The notes: a model not told the origin generated them from the sequence alone. 64,000 nt of DNA from Oikopleura dioica (GCA_907165135.1 OU015569.1:7440501-7504500), one strand, 5' to 3'; counted from the stretch's first letter, positions 24,930-35,522 are shown. Translations and numbers: made by a program.

Positions 24930-25365
24930 TTTTAAATGATTAAATGAATCGTAATCCTCTGCAATTTCACGATCATGGTCCGGCATTTATCAAAACTAAA
25001 TGATAAAACTTATCAAACTTAATGATAAAATGAATCGAAATCCTGAAGAACTTGAACTTGTTAATCGGCATCATTGTCCGGCATCTTAAATTAGAAACGA
25101 AGTACTCGATAAAATCAATCAAAGTTTCCCTATTATTTTTTAAATAAAATGAATCGAAATCTTCAACAGTCTCTTTAAAAGTGATTAAATGAATCAAATT
25201 TTTCTGCGTGTTTATGATCAAGCAAGTTTTTTTGCACGATTTGATCAATCATTTTTTTATTCATAAAATGAACCAGTAAAATGAAAACTCGGATGATAGC
25301 CTTTCAGGTTTAATCATTTTAAAATTTTCTAAAATTCCTTATATGGTTCATAAAATGTCAAAACT
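24930..25365. repeat. Iterated TAAAATGAATC motif, left end of the element
   Basis: Copies of TAAA(A)TGAATCG or close variants are at 24941, 25026, 25145, 25185, 25263, 25277 and about 25353, all in the same orientation within non-coding A/T-rich DNA. A matching perfect copy is near the right end at 46789. They could be protein-binding sites for replication, packaging or transposition, or simply part of an A/T-rich satellite. Confidence 0.5.
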
Positions 25366-25599
25366 TTATATTTTATTTTCTACTGAAATTTCTTCCTTCC
25401 ACTAACATATTGTTAAAAATTGTTTCCATCTATGAAATTATACTGCAATAAAATAATTACCATCAAGATTGTATTTGTTAATATGCACGCATGAAAACTA
25501 GTAAAAACCTCAGCCAAAAAAAAGTGTCAAAAATAACACTTTTTAAGCGAAGAAAAGTTTCTTTTTTTTTTAATTCTTGATATCATTCCATTCCGTAAA

Positions 25600-26242
25600 A
25601 TGGAAGAGACACGTGAGAGAATTCTTGCAGGGATTATTCTTTTTTTTGTTATCATTTTTAATCTCGGCCAACTTCGCTTAATAGCGGCAACTACCACTGC
25701 CGCTCCGACGCTCACGGAAGAACAGCTGAATGCAGGATGTGAAGCAATCATTTTGCCGAAAAATGAGACGGCTCATATCACCCCGGTAATCAAATCAAAA
25801 AATGCTTTTGCCGTTAATTTTTCTTAAGGAGAACCAAGCACTGAAAAAAATAATCGATTTTATCTTGTACGAAACCGAAATGGAACAACGATCAGCAACT
25901 TACATTCGAGATGCCTTCAAACAAGCTAAAAACAAGTATTACGGCAAAAAACAAAAAAAGACTAAGCGTGACGCCCATAATACGATCATCAGTTTCTATG
26001 AGCAAATGTATCGATACCACTGGGTCGATGGGCGGTCCTCAAGCGTCGATGGTTTGCTTGCATTACGTTTGACTGGAACTCTTCTACGAGTCATCGAGAA
26101 AGATGGACATCTGAATAAAAATGACGCTGGAGAAATCAGAAAAACACTCATCAAGAGAGCGACGAAAAAACTTCGAGCTGACCTTTTCGATCGATCCTGT
26201 GAGAAATACTGCTTCGTACTGAAAATTTTTGTTCTTAGCTAA
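25600..26242 (+). CDS. Element gene: membrane or secreted protein, unknown
   Basis: Exon 1 starts at ATG 25600 and ends at about 25785. A 45-nt intron (GTAATC...TTAAG) leads to exon 2, 25829-26242, in phase 0. Residues 8-24 (ILAGIILFFVIIFNLGQL) form a signal peptide or membrane anchor, followed by a Thr/Ala segment. The rest is helical and basic, with a KKQKKTKRD cluster, and has no recognised domain. It is the first gene at the left end of the element. Confidence 0.6.
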
Positions 26243-26483
26243 GTTATTTTGATAATAAAGGAAACTCTTTAGATACCAATTTGAATTTTTATTTTTATGA
26301 TTTTGGGAGGCTAATCGCGTAATTAGAATTTAGTGCCAGAGTCCGAGCAACATGGATTCTGTTGTCTTGAGGGTGGCCGTTCACACCCTTTGCTCCGAAC
26401 GCTCAAATTTCAATATCCTAATCAATGCTTTTTTAAAATAAATGCATAAATAAGGGTCAACATAATTTTTTTTGGATGAAGCT

Positions 26484-26928
26484 TTATTGATGGAAAGTGA
26501 CAGTTTTTGGCTGATCCCAGAGACCTGCGGAAAAGAGTTGTCCGATTTCACTCTCTGAAGTAATGACCATATCTGGGAGGTAAGAATCAGTATGAAACAG
26601 TACTCGTAGATTTTTCAGAATTTTGGTCCGATCTTTGCAGACATTTGATTCACAGTTATGTTCGAAAACTCGCGCAGGAATAGCAATCTTCAGAGATCCC
26701 CTATTTTTGCGAATAAGGAGTCGTCTTCGTGTGCCTTCATCCAATCTTTCTATTCTGTCAGAACGATCGACTGTGACATATATCGGACGAACAAAGTCAA
26801 TGGGCGCCGAGAATAGAACACAGAAGCCAGATCTCTGTTTAAAAGAGAAATATCCTTTTTTGAGAAAGTCGCTTCTTATCAGCTGGACGAGTAAATGGTT
26901 TCGCAAACAATTCGGTTGCTTCTTGCAT
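26484..26928 (-). CDS. Element gene, unknown
   Basis: ATG at 26928, a possible 34-nt intron near 26884-26851, then an open frame to 26484. The product is about 135 residues, with a beta-rich middle (IDFVRPIYVTVDRSD) and a basic RTRRRLLIRKNR-like loop. No family was recognised. It overlaps nothing and is transcribed toward the left end. The intron is inferred from phase only; a longer unspliced frame reaches 26969. Confidence 0.45.
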
Positions 26929-27111
26929 TTGGTAATAAAAAAATTATATGGAAAAATCTCTCTTTTCATTTCTTTCTTTTAAACAATTGAAGCGAATTTC
27001 TATTCAGCGCTATAATGAGTTTTTCACATGATGTCTTGAATTTTATTTAGATTATCTTGGCAGACAAAAAATTTTGATGAGGTGTTATTTTTCGCATGTG
27101 TTCTGCATAAA

Positions 27112-27822
27112 ATGAAGCCTTCGGACAAATTTAGCATCACTCAGAGCTTTGAGAGAATGAATGACTTTAGCGCTCGAATAACTCTTCGAAGACTGGCCCA
27201 GACTTACACTGGAGTCAAAAAGGCATCAGACTACGGCTATGGAGAGTTAGTCGATCTCCTTAGAAATCGTATCGCTGTCTTGATAACACAGGATATCGCC
27301 AACGAGGAGTTCTACAACAAACGGTTTGATTCATATGTGAAACTCTGCAATTCGAGCAGAGATTTGGAATTTGACCTTCTGGCCGATGACCTGATCGGCC
27401 ACTTTGAAGACGTGACAACAAAAGCAGGAACCTCCGTTGAGCGAGCTTTCTTGACATATTCTTATGTTATTTGTAAGTGCTCAGAATTTTTATCAATAAA
27501 CGAATTTATTTAAGCTCTCGGATACAAAATCTGCCAACGATATGACGTCCCAACTTTTGAGAAGAAATCATTCATCGGAGGTCTCAAAAGACGTAGCTGT
27601 AGGGCGATGCAGGAGTTCTTCGAAATGGCTCAGATTTCGATTCAAGGTAGACGGTTAAAAAAATCCTTGGAAACTTATTATAAAATCAATTTAGAAAAAT
27701 TTGGAGACCTTGCAATCACCCCAGACCTCCTCGCTGACCCCGAATTAGGATGGCTCAAAGCAGAAATTCCAAGTCCAGTCTACCTTCCAGGATACGAATC
27801 GGATACCGAAGATTCGTCCTAA
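27112..27822 (+). CDS. Element gene: predicted all-helical protein, unknown
   Basis: Three exons, 27112-27471, about 27515-27644 and 27694-27822, join in phase through 43- and 49-nt introns, for about 206 residues. The first two thirds look like a bundle of amphipathic helices (LRRLAQTYTGVKK, FDLLADDLIGHFEDV, SYVISLGYKICQRY). The tail is Pro-rich and acidic. The helix spacing is loosely reminiscent of a Bcl-2 fold, but I see no clear BH1 NWGR or BH3 LxxxGD, so no function is assigned. Confidence 0.6.
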
Positions 27823-27903
27823 ATTTGAAAAAAACTGCTCATCAAAAAATGATTTATCAAATAAATACAGTAAAGCAAGGTTAAAAACAGAGGATGATTT
27901 ATT

Positions 27904-28638
27904 TCAATGATGTTTTTGAGTGTAGCAGATTGGAAGTGAGGGTTGCAAATAAGGAGAATCACCAAATATATTTGACATGACTCTTAAGTTTTGATCTTTG
28001 AGTTTTATACTGCCATTTATAACAATATGGGCATGCACATCTTCAGGTCTTGATTTCATGTCCTTGACAGCTTCTTCTAACTCGCGCTCCACGCCATATT
28101 GTTTGCCGAAGACTTTGAAATGACTTTGATCGGCGTACATTCTTAGCAAGACAGTGATCTCAGTATTACGCCGATTTCCAGTCGTAAATTTCCCTTTTTC
28201 AAATGGGTTTTGAGTAATCAAGATGAGATTAAAATCAAATTTTCTTCTGTCGTTAGTAAAAGCTCTATTGATATCAGGTGAATTAACAGCGTCACTGAAC
28301 TGATCATCAATCACGATCACGCTTCTTTTCGGAACATTTATGAAATCTGAAGTTGTAGGAAGCCCTTCTTGGTATTTTATAGTTATATCATCAGGCAACT
28401 TGTTGTCCCAATCGATCGGTAAATTATTGATGGCTCCAAAATATAAAACATGTCTGATTTTTTTTGTAAAAAATTGATGTCGTATCAGCTTTTCAACAAA
28501 TTTTGTTTTTCCAGTTCTGAAAATATTTTTAATTCTCGAAAAAAGATAAGAACTTTACCCGCTTGCGCCGATGACTTGAATAGATGCGGGGTGGTGAAAT
28601 TTGATGTCGTCTATGACTCTGCCAGAGAGAGAACGCAT
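27904..28638 (-). CDS. DNA-packaging ATPase (FtsK/HerA, A32-like)
   Basis: Two exons on minus, 28638-28559 and 28516-27904, joined across a 42-nt intron that cuts the Walker A motif itself. IGASG ends exon 1 and TGKTKF begins exon 2, giving the GxSGxGKT pattern. Walker B is VIVIDDQF and a sensor-like LILITQNPF follows. This is the order and spacing of the Polinton/adeno-like genome-packaging ATPases that drive DNA into the capsid. The first 28 nt overlap the upstream small gene. Length is about 230 residues, normal for the family. It lies beside the integrase, as in other Polintons. Confidence 0.88.
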
Positions 28639-28919
28639 TTTTTTGCTTCAGTGACGATAAGCTCGTGAGTAACACCGTTTTTAGGGAATTTCTTCGGCTC
28701 CGCGCGAACCGCTTTAAAAAAGCAAATTCTGTTTCCAATGAGCCAAGAAAATTCTCCGGCAATTTCCGGTGAGAATTTTATCGAAATTTTATCTCCAGCT
28801 TTGTAGTTTTGGAGGGAATCGCTTGGACGTTTCAATATCTCTGTTATCTGACCGTCCAAAAAGAAATTTCTGTTCTTGTGGTAATAACTAGTTGCTGTTA
28901 GCTCCGCGAAGAATTCCAT
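28611..28919 (-). CDS. Element gene: small beta-rich protein, unknown
   Basis: A single-exon frame of 102 residues starts at ATG 28919 and overlaps the start of the packaging ATPase by 28 nt in another frame. The composition and alternation of hydrophobic residues suggest a small beta barrel, for example SWLIGNRICFFKAVRAE. No family was recognised. Overlap with the ATPase suggests coordinated expression from one transcript. Confidence 0.55.
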   Translation of the reverse strand: MEFFAELTATSYYHKNRNFFLDGQITEILKRPSDSLQNYKAGDKISIKFSPEIAGEFSWLIGNRICFFKAVRAEPKKFPKNGVTHELIVTEAKKCVLSLAES

Positions 28920-29033
28920 TGTGGCATTTCAAAACTTTATTCTGAATTCAATCTTGATTTGTGTAAATAAAAAGGCGTGAAAAAATAACTTCATGAATTC
29001 ATCGGATTGCCTCGGCATAACTCATTCAGAATT

Positions 29034-29587
29034 ATGCCACGAAGTGTTATTTTTCCACTCGCTGAGATAAAACGCCATTGCAAGGTCTACAAGACTGAAG
29101 AAGGAATATTTACTGGTGGGTTAGATATAAACTTTAGATAAATGTATGACTTTAAGGAAAACTTGAAAAAAAACTTAATGTCCGAGGGTACTTCGGAAAC
29201 AATGACAAGAAAAGTCATAAAGCTTCGAAACTACTCAAAAAAGCGGGACGAAGACGAGAACAACGCCTTGGAGAAGGAAGCTCCTCGAGTAGCGCGTGGA
29301 AACGACCGCTCGCAAAGAGGTCGGACGAGGACGGGTATCCAGATGAGCCAGAAAGCAAAAAGAAGCAAAAACTCACATGCGATGACAACAAGGAAGAGAA
29401 AATCGGACAAATCGCCCCTCCAAACAGCCCGGCAAGTCGAAAACAATTTGAATCAGGTGGAACCACCTCAGGAGACCGATATTCGGATTCCGGATCAAGT
29501 GGAAGATCAGACAGCGAGAGCGACAGCAGCGGCTCCGACAGTGGCAGCGCAAGCTCCGGATCAAACTCCTCCTCAGAAGAAGATTAA
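29034..29587 (+). CDS. Element gene: basic then Ser/Asp-rich protein overlapping the integrase frame
   Basis: Exon 1, 29034-29115 (MPRSVIFPLAEIKRHCKVY), joins by a short intron to an acceptor near 29157. The frame then stays open to TAA at 29585-29587. The product is basic in the middle and ends in a long Ser/Asp/Gly run finishing SSSEED, so it is likely disordered and nuclear. The same DNA is also open in the frame that leads into the integrase. Which frame is translated, or whether both are, cannot be decided by eye. Confidence 0.5.
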
Positions 29588-30636
29588 ACTTGACCAGCTT
29601 TACATTGATCCGAAACAGATCACTGCTTATTCAACTGATCTACAGCGTTATTTGCGTGAAAAAGAAACTCTATCTCGACATCGGCGTATCATTAAAAAAT
29701 TTAAGCGTAGACGAACAGTTGTTTATGGCCCTTATACTCAAATTCAATCTGATACTATGTAAGCAAATTTCTCAATAAAAACTGAAAAAAATTGTTTTAG
29801 TGATTACAGCATGTATGGTCGTCAAAATCGCGGATATAAATACATTTTAGTCGTGATTGATGTTTATAGCAGTAGAAACTGGGTAAAAGCTCAGAAAACA
29901 CTTACTTCAGAGGAAACTGCGGCCTCATTGAAAGAAATAATTGAGTCGATGGAGCATATACCTTCGACTTTTTCGAGCGATGGTGGAAAAGAATACGCGC
30001 CGCGTGTCGAAGGCAAGCGTCAACTTCTCTAGTATCGATTGTAAGTTGATTTTTTAAGGATTCATTAATAAAGTTCTCGTTGAACAATTTGGAATGGTCC
30101 AATACAAGCTCGGAGGACCTCACAAAGCTACGATGGCTGAGCGCTTCATGTAATATCAATATTTTTTCGTTAATAGATCTTTATTATATAGCCGAACATT
30201 TAAAAAAATGATCCAACAGTTTATGGACGAAAATAGAACTAAAACTTGGATAAATGTCTATCTTCAATTAAGCGATAACATAAACAAACGGAAGCATAGC
30301 CGGCTTCGGATTGCCCCAATAGATATTACTATCGACAATTTTCGTGAATTTTACCATAAAAAATTTCCAAATGCAGAAACTAAAAACTTGATCTGTAAGT
30401 TTGGAGTTGGCGATAAGGTGCGAATTCCAATTATTATTGCGAGTCCAAAAGCAAAGCGAAAAGCAACATTTGAGAAGGGCTACATGATGAAATGGACAAA
30501 AGACCTCTACACGATTTGGAAAGTGCAAAAATCAGGCGACATTTGTTACTATCGTGTCGAAGGACCTCGCGGGAAACTTCTGCGACCTCTTTACGAGAAT
30601 GAACTGAATCTTGTTCTCCGAAAAAGACCCTCATAA
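29142..30636 (+). CDS. Retroviral-type (rve, DDE) integrase of the element
   Basis: Inserts the element's linear DNA into the host chromosome. Exons end near 29758, then about 29805-29998, 30057-30144 and 30191-30636. The RRTVVYGPYTQIQSD segment just before the core is the usual Polinton lead-in. The catalytic triad is visible: D in YILVVIDVYS, D in FSSDGGKEY and E in KATMAERF, each on a separate coding block. A C-terminal beta-rich domain (YMMKWTKDLYTIWKV, RPLYENELNLV) matches the chromo/SH3-like end of these enzymes. The start codon is uncertain: ATGs at 29142 and 29178 are in frame but lie in the dual-frame zone, and a start near 29590 is possible. Confidence 0.85.
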
Positions 30637-30666
30637 AAGATAATTGAAGATGGTTTTTTTTTAAGA

Positions 30667-31059
30667 ATGCGACTGATCCGTCTTAATTCTGACTCGGCAG
30701 ATATTACAAATTTACCTGGAGAAAAGATGATTAAATGGTGGTTCAGACATCCTCTCCAGGGATCTTTTGTTTCAGTAATGAGCTACTGTTGCCGATCAAA
30801 TGATGATCAGCTTGATTTTATGGATATTCGGTGTAATCTGATCAATCCATCGGTTTTTAATCCGGATAAAATTCTTCTTACGATTCCAAATGGGGTTCAA
30901 TTCGACTCGCCATCAGGAGCTGAGCAGTGGGATATGATCAGCGGAGGAGAATTCTATGTCTCATTAAGGTGATACTTTTTTAACTTCATTATAAAATGCT
31001 TACCTAGGTTACCGAGTCATGTGACCTACATTTCGCTTGTTTTAAAAATCGATGAGTGA
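30667..31059 (+). CDS. Element gene, unknown (possible structural protein)
   Basis: Exon 1, 30667-30968, and exon 2, about 31007-31059, are joined in phase across a short GT-AG intron, for about 117 residues. The sequence is beta-rich with many hydrophobic alternations (WWFRHPLQGSFVSVMSYCC, KILLTIPNGVQF) and ends in ISLVLKIDE. A single jelly-roll minor capsid protein would fit the size and position between integrase and protease, but no diagnostic motif was seen. Confidence 0.5.
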
Positions 31060-31168
31060 TCATATTCAGATCATTCTTGATGATTTGTAAATTTACTCTG
31101 TGTAAATATTCGAACTTGTTAGATTTTAAATATGTTTCTGTCATTCTTCATAAAAATTGACTGAGAAA

Positions 31169-31337
31169 ATGCCAAAAAAAGGGCTCTGGTAAGAGACAAT
31201 TATAATTCGTTGATAAAAATAAGCTAAGCCGTAAAATTCGATTTGTCCCAAAGAGAATCAGAGGCGCCGGAAAAAAAAGGAAATCAAAAAAGAAATCAGG
31301 AAAGAAGAGAAGATCAAATGGACGCCGAAAGGTCTAA
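31169..31337 (+). CDS. Element gene: tiny, extremely basic protein (possible DNA-condensing core protein)
   Basis: Exon 1, 31169-31188, and exon 2, 31229-31337, are joined in phase 2 across a 40-nt GT-AG intron and encode 42 residues. The second exon is almost entirely Lys, Arg, Ser and Gly (for example KKRKSKKKSGKKRR). Small proteins of this kind condense DNA in adenovirus-like particles. Its last 20 bases overlap the protease start in a different frame. Confidence 0.5.
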
Positions 31338-31791
31338 AATAAATTAATTGTTAATTCTCTAATTTATTCAGCGCTGAAGAGCTGCTGCAAGGTCTCGCGA
31401 ATTTTGGGGGAATTTTCTTTGCTGACGATTTAATTAAATTCACAATTCTTTCTTTTCCTGTTGGCTTTTTAATCCACACAAATGAAACGCATTGGATAAG
31501 TCTCATAGTTAAAAATGATGTTATCGAAATAATGGACCCCCTTGGCTACATAAAAATAATGCATACGAAAATCTCCACCTATTTCTCAAAACTGAGATGG
31601 GTGATCGAACTCTCATTACGTCTCCGAAAATTCAAATGAGTACTCATTCTAACTGTGGTCTTTTTGCCATCACTTTTCTTTTTTGGTCACTCGAATGTGA
31701 GAAATCATTGTTGTCTTTTATGAAATTATTCACAGAAAATGCAATTGAAAATACTGCGACAATTAAGAAACTCTTTTCGAAAATAAACTGA
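31318..31791 (+). CDS. Adenain-like cysteine protease, reading frame broken
   Basis: Capsid-maturation protease of the C5 class. ATG at 31318 (MDAE) joins by a 39-nt intron (GTCTAA...TTCAG) to an exon giving LANFGGIFFADDL. The catalytic His is in HTNETHWISLIV and the acidic partner in IEIMDPLG. The oxyanion Gln and nucleophile Cys are in QMSTHSNCGLFAI. His and Asp are in one frame and Gln/Cys in another, offset by one base. The change falls between about 31545 and 31637, with no canonical splice pair to explain it. So this copy is mutated or uses a frameshift or unusual intron. Context beside the core protein supports the assignment. Confidence 0.75.
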
Positions 31792-31854
31792 GAAAATAAT
31801 ATAATTTTGTTTTTATTGGTTGCAAATATTTGTTGAACGGAATTTTTAGACTTA

Positions 31855-32190
31855 CTCCTTCTTCAATACTTTGATATCCAAGAACAGCCTGAATATCTCT
31901 TTTTTTCTTCTTTTTAAGGAGTTCTCCGTGGTGGTGCTGACTGTGAGCAGACATCGCATTTGATCTTATTTGATTCTTCATTCCTTCTTCAATATTTTGC
32001 TATCCAAGAACAGCCTGAATATCACTTACTTTTCTTTTTGTCATTTTTATTTTGATTTAGCAGCTGAACAGGATTTAAAGCCTTCAAAATTTGATTTTAA
32101 AGTTTTGAAAGTGATTTTCGAGACTAAAATACCTTCTTTAATACTTTGCTATCAAGGAACAGCCTGAATATCTCTTGTTTTCTTCTTAAT
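31855..32190. repeat. Imperfect tandem repeat, about 140-150 nt period
   Basis: Three copies of a block containing CTTTGATATCCAAGAACAGC and CTGAATATCTCTT start near 31860, 31982 and 32132. No coding sense was found. Confidence 0.6.
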
Positions 32191-32222
32191 TTCCTGATAT
32201 AGTTCATGTTTGTTTCTGCTGG

Positions 32223-32530
32223 TTCGGATTTTTATCAGATGCTTCTTGCAGCAAAACTCGAAGGCTAAAAAATTTGCGTGAGAAAAACTCTGAAAGACAA
32301 AAATACCTTTAGAGCAGCATGAACATCGTGCTTATGCTGATTTGGGTTTTTATCACATACTCCTTGCATCAAAACTCGAAGGCGAAAAAATATTCGCGTG
32401 AGAAAAACTCTGAAGGACAAAAATACCTTTAGAACAACAGGAGCATCTTGATTTTGCTTTTTCCGATTTTTATTAGATACTCCTTGCAGCAAAACTCGAT
32501 GGCGAAAGAATATTCGTCAGAGAAGAACTC
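32223..32530. repeat. Tandem repeat, about 120-nt unit, 2.5 copies
   Basis: Units begin with TTTTTATCAGATGCTTCTTG or close variants near 32230, 32348 and 32467. They share CAAAACTCGAAGGC, GTGAGAAAAACTCTGAA and CAAAAATACCTTTAGA. The only open frame here (minus 32265-32492) is a by-product of the repeat. Confidence 0.7.
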
Positions 32531-33220
32531 TAAGAGAATATTGAAAAAAAAGGATCAAACCTGGAACCTATAGTTTGGTCAAAAAAGTTCCACTCGTTTC
32601 TTCGCAATAATTGATTCCGGATCCTGAATAGAGTTAAATATATTTTCCTTGCATAACATACCTTAATTCGATATCTGATGTCAAACACACCGGTTCCGAT
32701 GATACGCTACGATCTCATTGTCCTGTCTGAAATCTCACCGATCAGATCATTTTAGAAATATGTATTATTCGATTTAATTTGTTAAAAAATTAGTTTTGGT
32801 AATAGGAGTATATGATAAAATACGGTATCATTTTAAGAAACAGTAACAAAATTAAAACGAGCATAAATGCTGTTCAAGGATAACAAAGTTTTAAAGAATA
32901 ATGAATCATTTTAAGGTTAATAAACTCTCGTGGGTTTTTTCAAAATCGTAGTCTCTTATTTCTTCCATGTTGTCATCTTCATTGTTTAAAAATAAGAATA
33001 TCTTACAATAGAAATCGACTCTTACTCGGTTATATACGCCAAGATCAGAAAATTTCATACTCACTGAGACATCTTCTGACAAAAGATAAGATCACATCTT
33101 TGAACGCCGTAAAATCCGTATTTTTGATCGGATCATATAGGTCGCAAGGGAAACAAAAAAAGATTTCATGGTCGGATGAAAATAATAACAATCTTTACGG
33201 TCGAGATTAAATCAGATTTA
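32531..33220. other. Non-coding A/T-rich gap inside the element
   Basis: About 690 bases between the tandem repeats and the capsid gene, with no open frame worth naming. It probably holds the 3' ends of the protease and capsid transcripts, which converge here. Confidence 0.4.
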
Positions 33221-34501
33221 TTACACAGCTTCTACAGTAACATCATTTTCAGGAGTAATTGTCAGTTTTTTTTCAATTATAGGCATGAACAGAAGAAGGT
33301 GTTTATCATCAAGTGACTGAGTGAATTTTATTTTGACCACGAGTTGAGCAGCATTGCGTCTTCCGAGCATTTCAAAATTGATCAAAACAAAGAAGTTGGT
33401 TTTGAGATAATGTGGTTGTGGCAAAACACCGGAGCTCCAGGGATTGAGATATCGTTCGCTCATCATAAGGAAATTTTCGTAAAAATCCATATCTGTTTTA
33501 AGGGGGTAACCAGGGAGACTCGAACCATCAACGAGAACATCAACTTGCTCTATGTTTCCACGTTCTAGTTTTGTCAGTGACTGCTTGTAATCTCCATGTG
33601 AGCGTTTGAGACTGGTAACAGAAAGAACCGCGTATTTCGGGAAAGCTCCTTTAGTAAGATTAACAGTGTAATCAGTATCGCCTTTGTCTAAGGTAGGTCT
33701 TCTTATACAGTAGTCCAAGAACGTGGTTTCGAATTTCGAAGTCGCATACTTTTTCATTTCCCTTTCCAATGATTCAGAGAAAACAAACATTGCTTTAAAA
33801 ACAGGCCTGACGAGCTTAACAACTGGATCCGGAAAATCATAGTCAATCTCAACCACATCACCGACATCGTCAGTCGCATCAAGCATACTCTTCTTTTTTA
33901 AAAGCGAAAATTTTGCTGGAGCACGCTCAAACGAGAGATGGATTCCAAGTCCAGCTGGTAAAATAATTGGTGCTCGAGCGATTCCATGATTTATTGGGAT
34001 TTTAAATTCGTATCTCAGCCATTTAGTGTTGTAAGTTTTTCCTTCGAATTCGATTTCTTTTAAAAACTCCTTCGCATACATTTTTCGATTCTCAATTATA
34101 CTTCTGCCGATGTCGTCTTGGTCAGCTTCGAAAATATCATAGACGCCCATAATCGGAAAAGTTGAGTCGATTGTTGTTTGATCGAATAATGACTTATTCA
34201 AGAAATGAGAAGAAAACGCAGAGTCTAAATCACATGATTTGCTTGTAATTGGGTCTTCTGCGATTTCAATCTTAGGAAGCCCTTTGAAGAGCTTCGCACA
34301 AAAATCATTGTCCAATACATGATTTTCAGGAATTTCAATATGAAAATGCAGCCGAGAATCACACGCCTTGAAATATCTCTTTTGCGGAACAATGTGAAAT
34401 TCAAGAGTATCATCAGTGTTGCAATAAGGAGCAGCTTCTTGGATTTTACAGTCCTCGTATCCCAAAGTGTCAAACTTATCGGTTTTTGAAAAACTGAACA
34501 T
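33221..34501 (-). CDS. Major capsid protein, double jelly-roll type
   Basis: Single exon, ATG at 34501, 426 residues. The N-terminal half contains FPIMGVYDIFEA after an LPKIEIAEDPITSKS segment, which corresponds to the first barrel's loop where related capsid proteins have an NG-x-P-I followed by YPY. The C-terminal half has GAFPKYAVLSVTS, the segment QVDVLVDGSSLPGYPLK and a terminal strand set. This matches the second barrel of Polinton/iridovirus-like capsid proteins. It is shorter than most Polinton capsid proteins, which are about 550-650 residues. No stop or frameshift is seen. Assignment rests on fold-level motifs and context, not on close identity. Confidence 0.7.
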   Translation of the reverse strand: MFSFSKTDKFDTLGYEDCKIQEAAPYCNTDDTLEFHIVPQKRYFKACDSRLHFHIEIPENHVLDNDFCAKLFKGLPKIEIAEDPITSKSCDLDSAFSSHFLNKSLFDQTTIDSTFPIMGVYDIFEADQDDIGRSIIENRKMYAKEFLKEIEFEGKTYNTKWLRYEFKIPINHGIARAPIILPAGLGIHLSFERAPAKFSLLKKKSMLDATDDVGDVVEIDYDFPDPVVKLVRPVFKAMFVFSESLEREMKKYATSKFETTFLDYCIRRPTLDKGDTDYTVNLTKGAFPKYAVLSVTSLKRSHGDYKQSLTKLERGNIEQVDVLVDGSSLPGYPLKTDMDFYENFLMMSERYLNPWSSGVLPQPHYLKTNFFVLINFEMLGRRNAAQLVVKIKFTQSLDDKHLLLFMPIIEKKLTITPENDVTVEAV

Positions 34502-34612
34502 TTTCAATTGCTCTTTCTCGTTTATTGAGAAGAATGAAATCCGTCGGATCGTGTTAAATCAGAAGTGAGAAACAGTTACTCATGGAATACTAATATTTGA
34601 CTTTGCCCTTTC

Positions 34613-34995
34613 TTACGCCTCTTCTTGCTCGTCTTCTTCGCGAATTTGAAGTTTATTGCTCGGATAAACTAATAGGATCATATTATTTTTCATTTAATTA
34701 AAAGTAATTTACCATATGTCTTTTCGATTTCATATCGTAGCAAAAGCACCTGGCGCAAGCTCACACCCGAATGATGAAAGTTAGTCCTGTCAAACTCGTG
34801 ACTTGCCAAAAGGCGTTCTCTGTAAAATATAATTCTTATAACTGAAGTTTGAAGAAACACTTACTCTAATGTCTCATCTTTGGTCTCTGAGAGAAGTTGA
34901 GTAACATCTTCATCATTTTTTATTTTTCTTCAATGAGGTTTTTAAAGAGCGTTCAAAGATTTTTCTACAAAATTAATAACCCTTTCTTGTGTCAT
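34613..34995 (-). CDS. Element gene, multi-exon, unknown
   Basis: A chain of short exons on minus: one from ATG 34995, another ending at about 34865, then 34819-34715 (RLLASHEFDRTNFHHSGVSL, LRQVLLLRYEIEKTY) and a last one from about 34670 to 34613 ending in acidic residues. The later introns are GT-AG and in phase. The first join, near 34945-34920, is not resolved because no canonical donor is present. No domain was recognised. Confidence 0.4.
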
Positions 34996-35059
34996 TGATC
35001 CATGTTGAAGAGCCCGAGTAGTACAGCCTCAGGTCTTCTTGAATTTTTCCATCTTAAGT

Positions 35060-35522
35060 TTATTCATCGGCTATTAAAACTTGAGAAACAGTTAGCAAAC
35101 CGATCATCTTCTGCGACGCGCTCATGAACCATGCATCAACACCGATTTGGTAAGGAAAAAATAAATTTTCAGTAATCATACGAGTCACTTCGCTCAGTTT
35201 GTTATTGTTGACGTATGGAATTGACAGAATACATCGATCGATATAGGTTTTCGGCATTCCCTTAACTTTGAGGGATTTATGAGATAGTCGAAACTTGTAC
35301 TGAAGATAGTACTCCAAGTTATTCGCAAGTCTACTAAAGCCAGAGAGCTTAACAGAAATACAGACAACTTCCTTTATCGAAAAAATCTAAAATCTGCTTT
35401 CTTTCCTGGTGATCATTCATCACTTTATATTCTTCTTCTGTAAGAAGTTCATTTATATTCAATTTTTCTTTTGTTAACTCCCGAAAGAAATCAATCTCTG
35501 ACTCTTTGAATTTTCCGCTCAT
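35060..35522 (-). CDS. Element gene, unknown, next to the capsid gene
   Basis: Exon 1 from ATG 35522 (MSGKFKESEIDFFRELTKE) ends near 35368. A very short intron of about 28 nt in phase leads to the exon ending at 35060. About 143 residues, helical at first and then beta/alpha. No recognised family. Strand and position suggest co-expression with the capsid gene. Confidence 0.5.

Noticed and set aside
32265-32492. Minus frame over the 120-nt tandem repeat
   Set aside because: It is open only because of the repeat, and has no start context or partner exon.
33344-33568. Plus-strand frame opposite the capsid gene
   Set aside because: Antisense shadow; the minus frame is 426 codons with capsid-like motifs.
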